DNA from: PALSA-243 sp963743705
GTDB lineage: Bacteria; Acidobacteriota; Terriglobia; Bryobacterales; Bryobacteraceae
DNA: 64,000 bases
Assembly (NCBI GenBank): GCA_963743705.1
Contig: CAVUQS010000005.1
Location: forward strand, 372,001-436,000
Direction of reading: 5' to 3'
Numbering within the stretch: position 1 is the first letter of the stretch; each line of letters opens with the position of its first letter. Made by a program: the position numbers and the translations under genes. The notes under the pieces were generated by a model. That model did no database searches. It was not told the DNA's origin and saw only the letters and a program-made list of their open reading frames with translations. Below are positions 16,899 through 25,237 of this stretch, piece by piece.

Positions 16899-16928
16899 CA
16901 CGGCACTACTCTAACGAGGACTCAACTT

Positions 16929-18683
16929 ACGCCTTTCGGCCACTGGACGCCCTATTTCCTGCTCGCGCTGGCGGCGTGGATTCTTGTGAGCGGCCTCGAC
17001 GACCTCTTCATCGGAATCTGCCGCGCCGTTACGGGAATCGCCAAGCGCAAAAAGGTATCCTGGCCGCCGGCCGGGGAGCTGGATGCGGCGCCCGAACGGC
17101 GAATCGCCATCCTGGTTCCGCTCTGGCGCGAGCACGGCGTGATCGGCAAGATGCTGGAGCGCACGGTTGCCTCGCTGCGCTACCACGGTTATGACATCTT
17201 TGTCGGCGTCTACCCGAACGATCACTTGACCGTGCGCGCGGTGAACGACGCGGCGCGCCTGCATCCACGAATTCACGCGGTCTTGCTGCCGCACGCGGGA
17301 CCCACGTCAAAGGGCGATTGCCTCAATTGGGCATTCCGGGGGATGCAGAGGCACGAAGAACGCACAGGCGGCCGCTATGAGGTTATCGTCACCCACGACG
17401 CCGAGGATGTAGTACACCCGGAATCGCTACGTATCATTAGTTGGTTTGCGACAGACCACGCGATGGTGCAGGTGCCGGTGCTCGCGCTTGCCACGCCGGG
17501 CCATGAGATGACGCACGGCGTTTACTGCGACGAATTCGCGGAGTATCAGCAGAAGGACGTACCGGTGCGGCAGGCCATGGGCGGTTTTCTGCCTTCCAAC
17601 GGCGTGGGGTGCGGATTCGAACGGACGGCGCTCGACCGCCTGGCGGCTTCGCGCGGGGGGCAGGTGTTCGACCCATCCAGCCTGACCGAAGATTACGAAA
17701 ACGGCTTCCTGCTGCACGCCATGGGGTATCGGCAGATTTTCGTGCCGGTGCGGTTCCAGGACGGTGCGCCCCTTGCCACGCGCGAATACTTTCCGCAAAG
17801 CTGGGGGGCGGCTGTGCGGCAACGCAGCCGGTGGATCGCCGGGATTACCCTTCAAGGCTGGGAACGCCACGGATGGCGCGCGCCCTGGTGGCAGTGCTAC
17901 TGGCTTTGGCGCGACCGCAAGGGCCTGGTAGGGAACCTGCTTTCGCCGGTAGCGACGCTTGCCTATGGATATTGCGCCTGGAACTGGCAGCCGCTCACGG
18001 CGGAGGCGCCGTGGATGCCGGCGCTCTGCACCTCGATGCTGTGCGTGGCCGCACTGCAAATCGGAATGCGCACGTGGGCCAGCCGCCGGATTTACGGGTG
18101 GAAATTTGCCGCGCTGACGCCGCTGCGCGCGGTTTGGGGCAACGCCATTAACTTCCAGGCCACGCTGAAGGCGCTGGGGCAGTTCGCGTCCGCGCGATCG
18201 TCCGGCGCGGCCTTGCGGTGGCATAAGACCGAGCACTCGTTTCCCGCGCACGCCGCGGCGGCGCCGGGCCGCCAACGGTTGGGCGAAGTGTTGATCCGCA
18301 TGCGGTGCGTGGAAAGCCGGGAGATCGAGGCCGCTTTGCAGACGTTGCCGCCGGGCAGGCGGCTGGGCGAGCACCTGATGCATCTGCGCAAGCTCAGCCA
18401 GGACGATCTCTATCAGGCACTGAGCTCGCAGACCGGAATCCCGCTCGGCGCGCCAGCGGAAAACGAAGTGGACCGCATGGCGGCGCGCATGCTGCCGGCC
18501 CGGACGGCGCAACGCTGGCGCGTGCTGCCGTATCGCGTCTCGATGGGCCAGCTTCACCTGGCCACCACAGAAGCGCCAAGCGCGGAAATGCTGCGCGAGT
18601 TGACGGAAGCTTCGCCGCTCGACTTGCGTTTCCGCCTGATACCGCCCGAGGAATTTCGCAAGCTGGCAGAGTTGACCAGCTAG
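16929..18683 (+). CDS. NfrB-like GT2 glycosyltransferase with C-terminal MshEN domain
   Basis: About 585 residues. An N-terminal membrane helix (YFLLALAAWILVSGLDDLFI) leads into a processive GT2 domain: IAILVPLWREHGVIGKM, the acidic THDAEDVVHPE motif, LTEDYENGFLL and the RQRSRW acceptor motif. Two or three further membrane segments follow, then tandem MshEN repeats (RLGEVLIRMRCVESREIEAAL and RLGEHLMHLRKLSQDDLYQAL). MshEN modules bind cyclic di-GMP. The same architecture in E. coli NfrB makes a c-di-GMP-controlled exopolysaccharide that phage N4 uses. The helix is in frame only if translation starts before the GTG at 16986. AGGA at 16917-16920 lies 8 bp before an ACG at 16929, so an ACG start (or a mutated ATG) is proposed. 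The multicopper oxidase gene follows by 21 bp. Confidence 0.85.
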   Translation, partial: TPFGHWTPYFLLALAAWILVSGLDDLFIGICRAVTGIAKRKKVSWPPAGELDAAPERRIAILVPLWREHGVIGKMLERTVASLRYHGYDIFVGVYPNDHLTVRAVNDAARLHPRIHAVLLPHAGPTSKGDCLNWAFRGMQRHEERTGGRYEVIVTHDAEDVVHPESLRIISWFATDHAMVQVPVLALATPGHEMTHGVYCDEFAEYQQKDVPVRQAMGGFLPSNGVGCGFERTALDRLAASRGGQVFDPSSLTEDYENGFLLHAMGYRQIFVPVRFQDGAPLATREYFPQSWGAAVRQRSRWIAGITLQGWERHGWRAPWWQCYWLWRDRKGLVGNLLSPVATLAYGYCAWNWQPLTAEAPWMPALCTSMLCVAALQIGMRTWASRRIYGWKFAALTPLRAVWGNAINFQATLKALGQFASARSSGAALRWHKTEHSFPAHAAAAPGRQRLGEVLIRMRCVESREIEAALQTLPPGRRLGEHLMHLRKLSQDDLYQALSSQTGIPLGAPAENEVDRMAARMLPARTAQRWRVLPYRVSMGQLHLATTEAPSAEMLRELTEASPLDLRFRLIPPEEFRKLAELTS

Positions 18684-18704
18684 TTTTCCGCGCTACGATG
18701 ACAA

Positions 18705-20312
18705 TTGCAGCCCGCCTTTTTCCGTAACTTATTTGTCATTTTTGGGTTCGCCGGAGCAGCGGTGGCGCAAGCGCAAACCTGTCCGCAATTGCGTCCCGGC
18801 GGGGTGGTTTCGGAGCCGCCTTCGATCTCCGCCAGTAACGGCGAACTCCACGCAGACTTCGTTTTCCGCACCAACGTGGATGCCTACGGCCTGCGCCACT
18901 ATTGCTACGTCTACAACGGCGACCAGACCTCGCCCACGCTACGCCTGCACCCCGGCGACGAACTGGTGCTGCGCCTTCGCAACGAACTGCCCGCCGACGG
19001 CAACCTTTCCGCCCCGGCAGAGCCGCCGTGGCCTTACGCGCACACCATGGAGATTCAGGGCGTCTGCGGCGGGGGAAAGCTAAACGCAGCCGCCACCAAT
19101 TTGCACTTTCATGGCATGCATATTTCGCCTGGGTGTCATCAGGACGATGTGCTCTCCACATTGATACAGCCGGGAACCGGGTGGTACGAGTATCGCTTCC
19201 ATATTCCAAAAGATCAGCCGCCGGGGCTTTACTGGTATCACCCGCATCCGCATGGCTTCAGCGAAGCGCAGGTGATGGGCGGCGCGTCGGGAGCACTGAT
19301 CGTGGAAGGCATCGACCGCGCCAACCCACGCACCGCCGGGCTGTTCGAGCGGCTACTCGTGCTGCGCGACCAGTTCCTGCCGGGCATGGAAGATGCCAGC
19401 GAAGACGCCGGGCCGGCGCGCGACATCACCATCAATTCCGTGCCAATGCTGTATCCCATGAACCGGCCCGCCGTTATCGCGGCGCAACCCGGCAGGCGTG
19501 AATTCTGGCGCGTGCTCAACGCCGCGGCCGATACCTATTTCGATTTGCAGATTCGGGCGGGACCGACGGTGCAGGAGACGCCCTATCCGGTACGCGTCGA
19601 GATGGCGGCGCGCGACGGCGCCCCAGCGCCTTCGGAGACGGTGACGCACGTGTTAATCCCGCCGGGCGGGCGCGCTGAATTCCTGGTCACGATGCCGCCG
19701 CCGAACGTGTTCGCGCAACTGGTGACGCTGCGCTACGAAACGGGCCCGGCCGGCGAATCGACGCCCTACCGGACCATCGCCAATTTCGACCTGAAGCATA
19801 ATCCGCCGGTGACCCCTCCCCCGCCCTCGAAAGGCGCGTTCACCCCGGCGACGGACCTTTCGGCGCTCAAGCCGGCGGCAACGCGCAAGCTCTATTTTTC
19901 CGAAACGCATCAGGACCCTAACAATTACGCGAGCCCGGCTACCTATTTCATTACGGTGGATGGCCAGAAGCCCAAGGCTTTCGACATGAACTTCAGCCAT
20001 CCGAATCTCACCGTGCGCCAAGGGACGGTGGAAGACTGGACCATCGAGAACCGCGCGCCCGAGGCGCATGCGTTCCATATTCATCAGCTTCATTTTCAGG
20101 TTTTGGAGCGGGACGGCAAGGCGGTTCACGAACCGTCTCTGCGCGACACCATCGATCTGCCTTATTGGGACGGCAAGAGCGCCTACCCCAGCGTCAAACT
20201 GCGGATGGATTTCCGGAGCGCCGAAATTATCGGCACGTTCCTCTATCACTGCCACATTCTGGAACACGAGGACGGCGGCATGATGGGCATCATTCGCGTG
20301 ACAAAACGATGA
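18705..20312 (+). CDS. Multicopper oxidase
   Basis: A 535-residue secreted protein with a signal peptide (about 1-23, AAVAQAQ). It has three cupredoxin domains carrying all four copper-binding segments: HFHGMH near 135, WYHPHPHG near 180, HAFHIHQLHF near 457 and HCHILEHEDGGMM near 514. These supply the type 1 and trinuclear sites, including the axial Met. Such enzymes oxidise phenols or metals with O2 as acceptor; the substrate is not evident. It begins 21 bp after the GT2-MshEN gene, so the two are probably co-transcribed. The pairing may point to modification of an exported polymer, which is inference. The start ATG is well placed for the signal peptide. Confidence 0.9.
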   Translation: MQPAFFRNLFVIFGFAGAAVAQAQTCPQLRPGGVVSEPPSISASNGELHADFVFRTNVDAYGLRHYCYVYNGDQTSPTLRLHPGDELVLRLRNELPADGNLSAPAEPPWPYAHTMEIQGVCGGGKLNAAATNLHFHGMHISPGCHQDDVLSTLIQPGTGWYEYRFHIPKDQPPGLYWYHPHPHGFSEAQVMGGASGALIVEGIDRANPRTAGLFERLLVLRDQFLPGMEDASEDAGPARDITINSVPMLYPMNRPAVIAAQPGRREFWRVLNAAADTYFDLQIRAGPTVQETPYPVRVEMAARDGAPAPSETVTHVLIPPGGRAEFLVTMPPPNVFAQLVTLRYETGPAGESTPYRTIANFDLKHNPPVTPPPPSKGAFTPATDLSALKPAATRKLYFSETHQDPNNYASPATYFITVDGQKPKAFDMNFSHPNLTVRQGTVEDWTIENRAPEAHAFHIHQLHFQVLERDGKAVHEPSLRDTIDLPYWDGKSAYPSVKLRMDFRSAEIIGTFLYHCHILEHEDGGMMGIIRVTKR

Positions 20313-20392
20313 ACTTGAAATTACAGCGCTGAGACGAAATATTGACCTAAGCGTCAACATCCCGTAACGGATGGGTTGGCACTCTGTTGGTT

Positions 20393-20408
20393 CAGCGGAA
20401 TTCCGCTG
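20393..20408. promoter_or_regulatory. Perfect 16 bp palindrome upstream of the phosphoesterase gene
   Basis: CAGCGGAATTCCGCTG is a perfect palindrome ending 24 bp before the TTG start. Its position between the presumed promoter and the ribosome-binding site suits an operator for a dimeric regulator. No U-tract follows, so a terminator is unlikely. Confidence 0.45.
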
Positions 20409-20432
20409 TAAATCCAGCCAGGAGAGTCACGT

Positions 20433-22274
20433 TTGAAAATCGCTTCGCTCTACGCCCGTTCCGCTCTTAGTGCGCTTCTCGTAGCAGTTCCCGCGCTGCA
20501 AGCCCAAACGGCTCCAGCCACGACCACGCCGATCCAGCACGTGGTGGTGATCTTCCAGGAGAACGTCTCGTTCGATCACTACTTCGCCACCTATCCGAAT
20601 GCGCTGAACAAGACGACTGGCGAGCCCATGTTCGCGGCCGTTCCCAACACGCCGCCGGTGAACGGATTGAACGGGCCGCTGCTCAGCAACAACCCGAATT
20701 CCTTTCAGCCTTTCCGCATCGGGCGCGCCAACGCCGTCACCTGCGACCAGGACCACAACTACAACGACGAGCAGAAGGCCGCCAACAGCGGATTGATGAA
20801 CAAGTTTCCCGAATCCACCGGTTCTTTCAGCGCGTCTTGCGATTTCAACAACCTTGGCAAGAACGTGGTGATGGGCTATTACGACGGCAACACGGTGACG
20901 GCTCTCTGGAACTACGCGCAAAATTTCGCGATGAGCGACAACTTCTATGACACGCAGTTTGGCCCCTCCACGCCCGGCGCTCTGAATCTGGTAGTTGGCA
21001 CCACGGTCGGCGCCACGCTGACGGGTGGGTCCGGCTCGAGCATTCTGCAGGGAACGACGCTCCTCGGCGATGCCCGCCCCACCGGCGACGACTGCAATCC
21101 GGCGAACGTCAACACCGTCACGATTAGCGGCAAGAACGTGGGCGACCTGCTCAACGCCAAGGGCCTGACCTGGGGTTGGTTCCAGGGCGGCTTCCGCGCG
21201 ACCTCTTTCAGCACCACCGGCGCCGCGACATGCGCCTCGACGCACAACAATATTTCCGGCGCGTCGGCCGGCACGGATTACATTCCGCATCACCAGCCGT
21301 TCCAGTTCTTCCCCTCGACCCAGAACCTGCACCACATGCCGCCGAGCTCGGTGGCCAAGGTCGGCCAGACGGATCAAGCCAACCATCAATACGACACGGC
21401 CGACTTCATGGCTGCGCTGGCCGCCGGCAATCTCCCCGCCGTCAGCTACCTCAAGGCGCCGGCTTATCAGGATGGGCACGCCGGTTACTCGGACCCGCTC
21501 GATGAGCAGACCTTCGTGGTCAACACGATCAACGCCATCATGCAGTCGCCCTTCTGGAATAGCACCGCAATCTTCATCACCTATGACGATTCGGACGGGT
21601 GGTACGACCACCAGATGAGCCCGATTCTGAATCAATCGAACGGCGCCTTCGACTTCCTCACGGGCGTCGGCAACTGCGGCGATGGCTCGAAGGCCACGTT
21701 CCAGGGACGCTGCGGATTCGGCCCGCGCCTGCCGTTGATGGTGATCTCGCCCTACGCCAAGGTCAACTATGTCGACCACGCCGTGACCGATCAATCTTCC
21801 GTTCTGCGCTTCATTGAAGACAACTGGAACCTGGGCCGCATCGGCGGGTCTTCGTTGGATGCGCAAGCCGGACTGCTTACCGGCCTGTTCAACTTCAACG
21901 CCGCTTCCGCGCAAGCCCTGATTCTCGATCCCACGCAGGGTACGGTGGTCTCCACCGGCAATCCCGGCGGCGGCAGCGGCGGGACCACCCCGCCCACCAA
22001 GACCACTACGGCCGTGGCCGGTCCCAAGAACTTCGTCACGCTCAGCCCCAGTGTGCAATTGGATGGCACGCAATCCGTCAGCTTCGACGGAAAGCCGCTC
22101 ACCTATTCGTGGACCGAGTCTGCCGCCTCGCCGCAAGCTCAGATTTCGAACCCCAACCAAAGCCAGACGTTCGTGATCCTGCAAGGCGGACCCGGCGTCT
22201 ATACGTTCACTCTCACGGTGACCGATTCGGCCGGTAAAACGGCCACGGACACCGTCACTATCTACGTTCCTTAA
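20433..22274 (+). CDS. Secreted phospholipase C / acid phosphatase-type phosphoesterase with PKD-like domain
   Basis: A 613-residue exported protein of the phosphoesterase family PF04185. The catalytic N-terminal signature is VVVIFQENVSFDHYFATYP. Later come MSDNFYDTQFGPSTPGALN, ITYDDSDGWYDHQMSP and GFGPRLPLMVISPYAKVNYVDH, all typical metal/phosphate-site segments of bacterial phospholipase C and AcpA-like enzymes. Residues about 530-613 form a PKD/immunoglobulin-like domain (LTYSWTESAAS, YTFTLTVTDSAGKT). It probably releases phosphate from phospholipids or phosphomonoesters outside the cell. The start is a TTG with AGGAGAG upstream. A perfect palindrome precedes it and a double hairpin follows the stop. 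Confidence 0.88.
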   Translation: MKIASLYARSALSALLVAVPALQAQTAPATTTPIQHVVVIFQENVSFDHYFATYPNALNKTTGEPMFAAVPNTPPVNGLNGPLLSNNPNSFQPFRIGRANAVTCDQDHNYNDEQKAANSGLMNKFPESTGSFSASCDFNNLGKNVVMGYYDGNTVTALWNYAQNFAMSDNFYDTQFGPSTPGALNLVVGTTVGATLTGGSGSSILQGTTLLGDARPTGDDCNPANVNTVTISGKNVGDLLNAKGLTWGWFQGGFRATSFSTTGAATCASTHNNISGASAGTDYIPHHQPFQFFPSTQNLHHMPPSSVAKVGQTDQANHQYDTADFMAALAAGNLPAVSYLKAPAYQDGHAGYSDPLDEQTFVVNTINAIMQSPFWNSTAIFITYDDSDGWYDHQMSPILNQSNGAFDFLTGVGNCGDGSKATFQGRCGFGPRLPLMVISPYAKVNYVDHAVTDQSSVLRFIEDNWNLGRIGGSSLDAQAGLLTGLFNFNAASAQALILDPTQGTVVSTGNPGGGSGGTTPPTKTTTAVAGPKNFVTLSPSVQLDGTQSVSFDGKPLTYSWTESAASPQAQISNPNQSQTFVILQGGPGVYTFTLTVTDSAGKTATDTVTIYVP

Positions 22275-22295
22275 GCCGTTCGATTGCTCCCAACA

Positions 22296-22346
22296 GACGC
22301 GGAGGCGCCCAACGCCTCCGCGTCAAACGCCCGAAACGACGGGCGT
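22296..22346 (+). terminator. Tandem hairpins after the phosphoesterase gene
   Basis: GACGCGGAGGCG/CGCCTCCGCGTC form a perfect 12 bp stem with a 5-base loop (22296-22324). A second 7 bp stem, ACGCCCG/CGGGCGT, follows at 22327-22346. There is no T-tract, as often in high-G+C genomes. The placement just after a stop and before the next gene suits transcription termination. Confidence 0.55.
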
Positions 22347-22403
22347 GTAAGCCCTTTCAGTTGACGCCCGCCCGCTCCATAGTGTAAGCTGCCCGCAAAG
22401 CTA

Positions 22404-23873
22404 ATGTCCCAAACCGTCACCAGTAAACAGAAGGACGAAGGGTTCGTCCGCGGCCTCGGCCTTTTCGATTCCGTCATGATCACGATCGGCATCATGATCG
22501 GGTCGGGAATTTTCATCGTTTCGGCCGACATGTCGCGCATGATCAACAGTCCCGGCTGGATGCTGATGGCGTGGGTGATCACCGCCGTGCTCACCATGGC
22601 CGCCGCGCTTTCCTACGGCGAATTGGCTTCGATGCTGCCCCATGCGGGCGGCATGTACATTTATCTGCGCGAAGCGTTCTCACCGTTGTGGGGATTTCTA
22701 TACGGCTGGACGCTGTTTACGGTGATTCAAACCGGAACTATCGCGGCGGTGTCTGTCGCGTTCGCAAGATTTCTTTCGATTCTGGCGCCCGGAATTTCCG
22801 AAAGTAGCTATATCATCGCGCCGATCCACATATCTTCCGGCTACGCGCTATCTCTTTCGACCGCGCAACTTGTCGCGATCACGATCATCGTGCTGCTGAC
22901 CTGGACCAACAGCCGCGGCCTGGAATACGGCAAGATCGTACAAAACATCTTCACCACCGCGAAGACCGCGGCTCTGGCGGGCGTGATTCTGGCCGGCTTG
23001 TTCCTGGGATGGAACTCGACCGCGGTCCATTTCAATTTTCACGACATGTTCCGTCTGGGCGCGTTCGATCCGTCGCTGGGCGTGACCGCGGGCAGCGCGT
23101 TTGGGCTGCTGGTAGCCCTCTGCGTGGCGCAATCGGGCTCGCTGTTTTCGGCGGATTCGTGGCATGACATTACGTTCGTCGCCGGCGAAGTGCGTGACCC
23201 GAAGCGGACGCTCCCCAAAGCGCTGGCGATCGGAGCCGGCATCGTGCTGCTGCTGTATTGCCTGGCGAACGTCGCGTATATGGTGGTGCTCACGCTGCCT
23301 GAGATTCAGAATGCGCCGGCCGACCGCGTGGCGACAGCAGTGCTGGAACGGATCTGGCCCGGGTACGGATCGGTGATCATGGCGATCGCGATCATGATTT
23401 CGACCTTCGGCTGCGTGAACAGCCTGGTGCTGGCGGGGCCGCGAGCTTATTACGCGATGGCGCAGGACAAGCTCTTCTTCGCGCGCGCGGGCCGGTTGAA
23501 TGCGGCGCGCGTGCCCGGGTGGTCGCTGATGGTGCAATGCGTTTGGGCGGCATTTCTGGTGCTTCCGCGCACCTACAACACGACCACGCACTCGTATGGG
23601 AACCTCTACAGCAACTTGCTCGACTACGTGATCTCGGCGGCGCTGATCTTCTACATTCTGACCATCGCCGGCGTGATTCGCCTGCGCCAGACGAGGCCGG
23701 ATTTGGAACGGCCCTATAAGGTTCCAGGGTATCCGCTGGTTCCGGTGCTCTATATCCTGGGCGCGGCGACCATTTTGTTTATGCTATTCGCTTACCGCCC
23801 CGCGAGCACATGGCCTGGTTTGATCATCGTAATTTTGGGCGGCATCGTTTACGCGGTGATCAAGAAGAAGTAA
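22404..23873 (+). CDS. APC-family amino acid permease
   Basis: A 489-residue integral membrane protein with about 12 hydrophobic helices. It carries the APC signature GIMIGSGIFIV in helix 1, the GELASMLPHAGGMYIYLREAF segment after helix 2, and the central SWHDITFVAGEVRDPKRTLPKAL segment. The layout fits the L-amino acid transporter/SteT-like branch, whose members exchange or import neutral amino acids. It stands alone, downstream of a double hairpin and convergent with queE, whose stop lies immediately after. The ATG at 22404 is the natural start; AAAGCTA before it is only a weak ribosome-binding site. Confidence 0.88.
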   Translation: MSQTVTSKQKDEGFVRGLGLFDSVMITIGIMIGSGIFIVSADMSRMINSPGWMLMAWVITAVLTMAAALSYGELASMLPHAGGMYIYLREAFSPLWGFLYGWTLFTVIQTGTIAAVSVAFARFLSILAPGISESSYIIAPIHISSGYALSLSTAQLVAITIIVLLTWTNSRGLEYGKIVQNIFTTAKTAALAGVILAGLFLGWNSTAVHFNFHDMFRLGAFDPSLGVTAGSAFGLLVALCVAQSGSLFSADSWHDITFVAGEVRDPKRTLPKALAIGAGIVLLLYCLANVAYMVVLTLPEIQNAPADRVATAVLERIWPGYGSVIMAIAIMISTFGCVNSLVLAGPRAYYAMAQDKLFFARAGRLNAARVPGWSLMVQCVWAAFLVLPRTYNTTTHSYGNLYSNLLDYVISAALIFYILTIAGVIRLRQTRPDLERPYKVPGYPLVPVLYILGAATILFMLFAYRPASTWPGLIIVILGGIVYAVIKKK

Positions 23874-24545
23874 CTAGACCCCGCGCCGGTTGCCGTAAAG
23901 ATCGACATGCAGCCGCGGGCTGAAGCGGTACTGTTCCGACTTGCAGATCTCCGCTAGCCAGACCGATCGTTCGTGTAGAACCGCGGGATCAATGCCTTCC
24001 GGCATCAGGATGACGCGGGTAGCGGGAACATTCAAGGCCTGGATCAGCGCGCGCACTTCGCCGATATCCTCCGGCCGCGCGATGACGAACTTCAACTGAT
24101 ATTCGTATTTTTCCATCAGCTTCGTCAGGACGTCGGGCTGGGTGCGCAGGCGTTCGTGCTGCGCCGCCCATGAACCTTCGGGCGTCGAGTTGGAAAGCTT
24201 GGGGCTGATGCTCATTAAGTCGCAGGCCACGGGCTTGAAGACGGTGCCCGCGGTTTCGATGGTGATGTGCATGCCGGCATCGCGCAGGCGTTTGGTGAGA
24301 TCGGCAATTTCAGGCGCGATCATTGGTTCGCCGCCGGTGACCACCACGTGCTTCGCGGGATGCCGTTGCGCCTCGGCCAGGATCGCATCCAGCTCCATCT
24401 CTTCGCCTTCCGGATTCCACGAAGTGTACGGCGTGTCGCACCACGCGCAGCGCAGATTGCAGCCGCTGGTGCGAATGAAAAACGACGGTACGCCGACCAG
24501 CGACCCTTCGCCCTGCAGCGAGTAGAACAGTTCAGCAATCTTCAA
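23874..24545 (-). CDS. queE: 7-carboxy-7-deazaguanine synthase
   Basis: A radical-SAM enzyme of queuosine/preQ1 synthesis that converts 6-carboxy-tetrahydropterin to 7-carboxy-7-deazaguanine. About 223 residues: LKIAELFYSLQGEG at the N-terminus, the cluster motif GCNLRCAWCDTPY (CxxxCxxC), VVVTGGEPM and the SISPKLSNSTPEGSW segment. The family length favours a TTG start at 24545 rather than an upstream ATG at 24611. The preferred start overlaps the end of queC by 14 bp, so the two are translationally coupled. No queD or queF is visible in the window. Confidence 0.9.
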   Translation of the reverse strand: MKIAELFYSLQGEGSLVGVPSFFIRTSGCNLRCAWCDTPYTSWNPEGEEMELDAILAEAQRHPAKHVVVTGGEPMIAPEIADLTKRLRDAGMHITIETAGTVFKPVACDLMSISPKLSNSTPEGSWAAQHERLRTQPDVLTKLMEKYEYQLKFVIARPEDIGEVRALIQALNVPATRVILMPEGIDPAVLHERSVWLAEICKSEQYRFSPRLHVDLYGNRRGV

Positions 24546-25213
24546 TGCCGGCCTCTTCGAATCCTTTGCGGCGTAACAGGCAGGCGTCGCACTCGCCGCA
24601 TGCGCCGCCATCGGACTTCGGATCGTAGCAACTGCGCGTGACGCCGAACGGCACGCTCAGATCGCGCGCCAATTTGACGATTTCGGCCTTGGTGAGGCGC
24701 AGAAGGGGCGTGTGAATCTTGAGGTGCGTGCGGCCCTCGACGCCTGCCTTGGTGGCGAGGTTCGCCATGCGTTCATAGGCTTCAATATATTCGGGCCGGC
24801 AATCGGGATAGCCGGAGTAATCGAGCGCGTTGACGCCGATAAAGATGTCCGAGCTTTCGAGCACTTCCGCCCAGGCTAGCGCGTAAGAGAGAAAAATCGT
24901 GTTGCGCGCCGGAACATACGTCACCGGAATTCCGCTCGACATCTCGGCCGCGCTGCGCGCTTTCGGCACGTCGATGCTACCGGTGAGCGCGGAGCCGCCG
25001 AACGCGTCGAGCCCAAGGCTGCGCCACCATTTGCTTTTCGACGCCGAAAATCTGCGCGATGCGCGCCGCGGCTTCGATCTCCTGTTTGTGGCGCTGGCCG
25101 TAATCGAACGAGAGCGCGTAGCAGGCGAAGCCCTCGCGCCGCGCGAACGCGAGGCAGGTGGAAGAATCGAGCCCGCCGCTCAATAGACACACTGCTTTCT
25201 TGGGAGCTGTCAC
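24532..25213 (-). pseudogene. queC: 7-cyano-7-deazaguanine synthase, single frameshift
   Basis: QueC turns 7-carboxy-7-deazaguanine into preQ0 with ATP and ammonia. The N-terminal part has the PP-loop (AVCLLSGGLDSSTCLAFARR) and ALSFDYGQRHKQE. The C-terminal part has VPARNTIFLSYALAWAE, DYSGYPDCRPEY and the zinc-binding SCYDPKSDGGACGECDAC. They lie in different frames joined near 25015-25021, where one extra base (CAGCCTTGGG instead of CAGCTTGGG on the coding strand) breaks the frame. Removing it gives an ordinary QueC with LGLDAFGGSALTG at the join. A GTG at 25213 with AAGGAA upstream is the likely start. All catalytic motifs are intact, so a sequence error is a serious possibility. Confidence 0.85.
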
Positions 25214-25225
25214 CAGAGGGTTCCT

Positions 25226-25231
25226 TATAAT
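25226..25231 (+). promoter_or_regulatory. TATAAT -10 element, leaderless start of the GT4 gene
   Basis: A perfect TATAAT ends 6 bp before the TTG at 25238. Transcription would therefore begin at or next to the start codon, and no ribosome-binding site lies in between. No clear -35 box is visible. Confidence 0.4.
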
Positions 25232-25237
25232 CATTAT

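Noticed and set aside
16820..16900. Resemblance to a c-di-GMP-I (GEMM) riboswitch before the GT2-MshEN gene (GACGCAAACCACCGGG)
   Set aside because: Only one conserved block is present. The paired GGGCAAACC block upstream and the terminal GGTAGC/GTTACC helix are missing, so the aptamer cannot form.
16614..16901. A 95-codon leftward open frame
   Set aside because: The translated sequence is strongly basic and shows no protein-like pattern, no ribosome-binding site and no start context.
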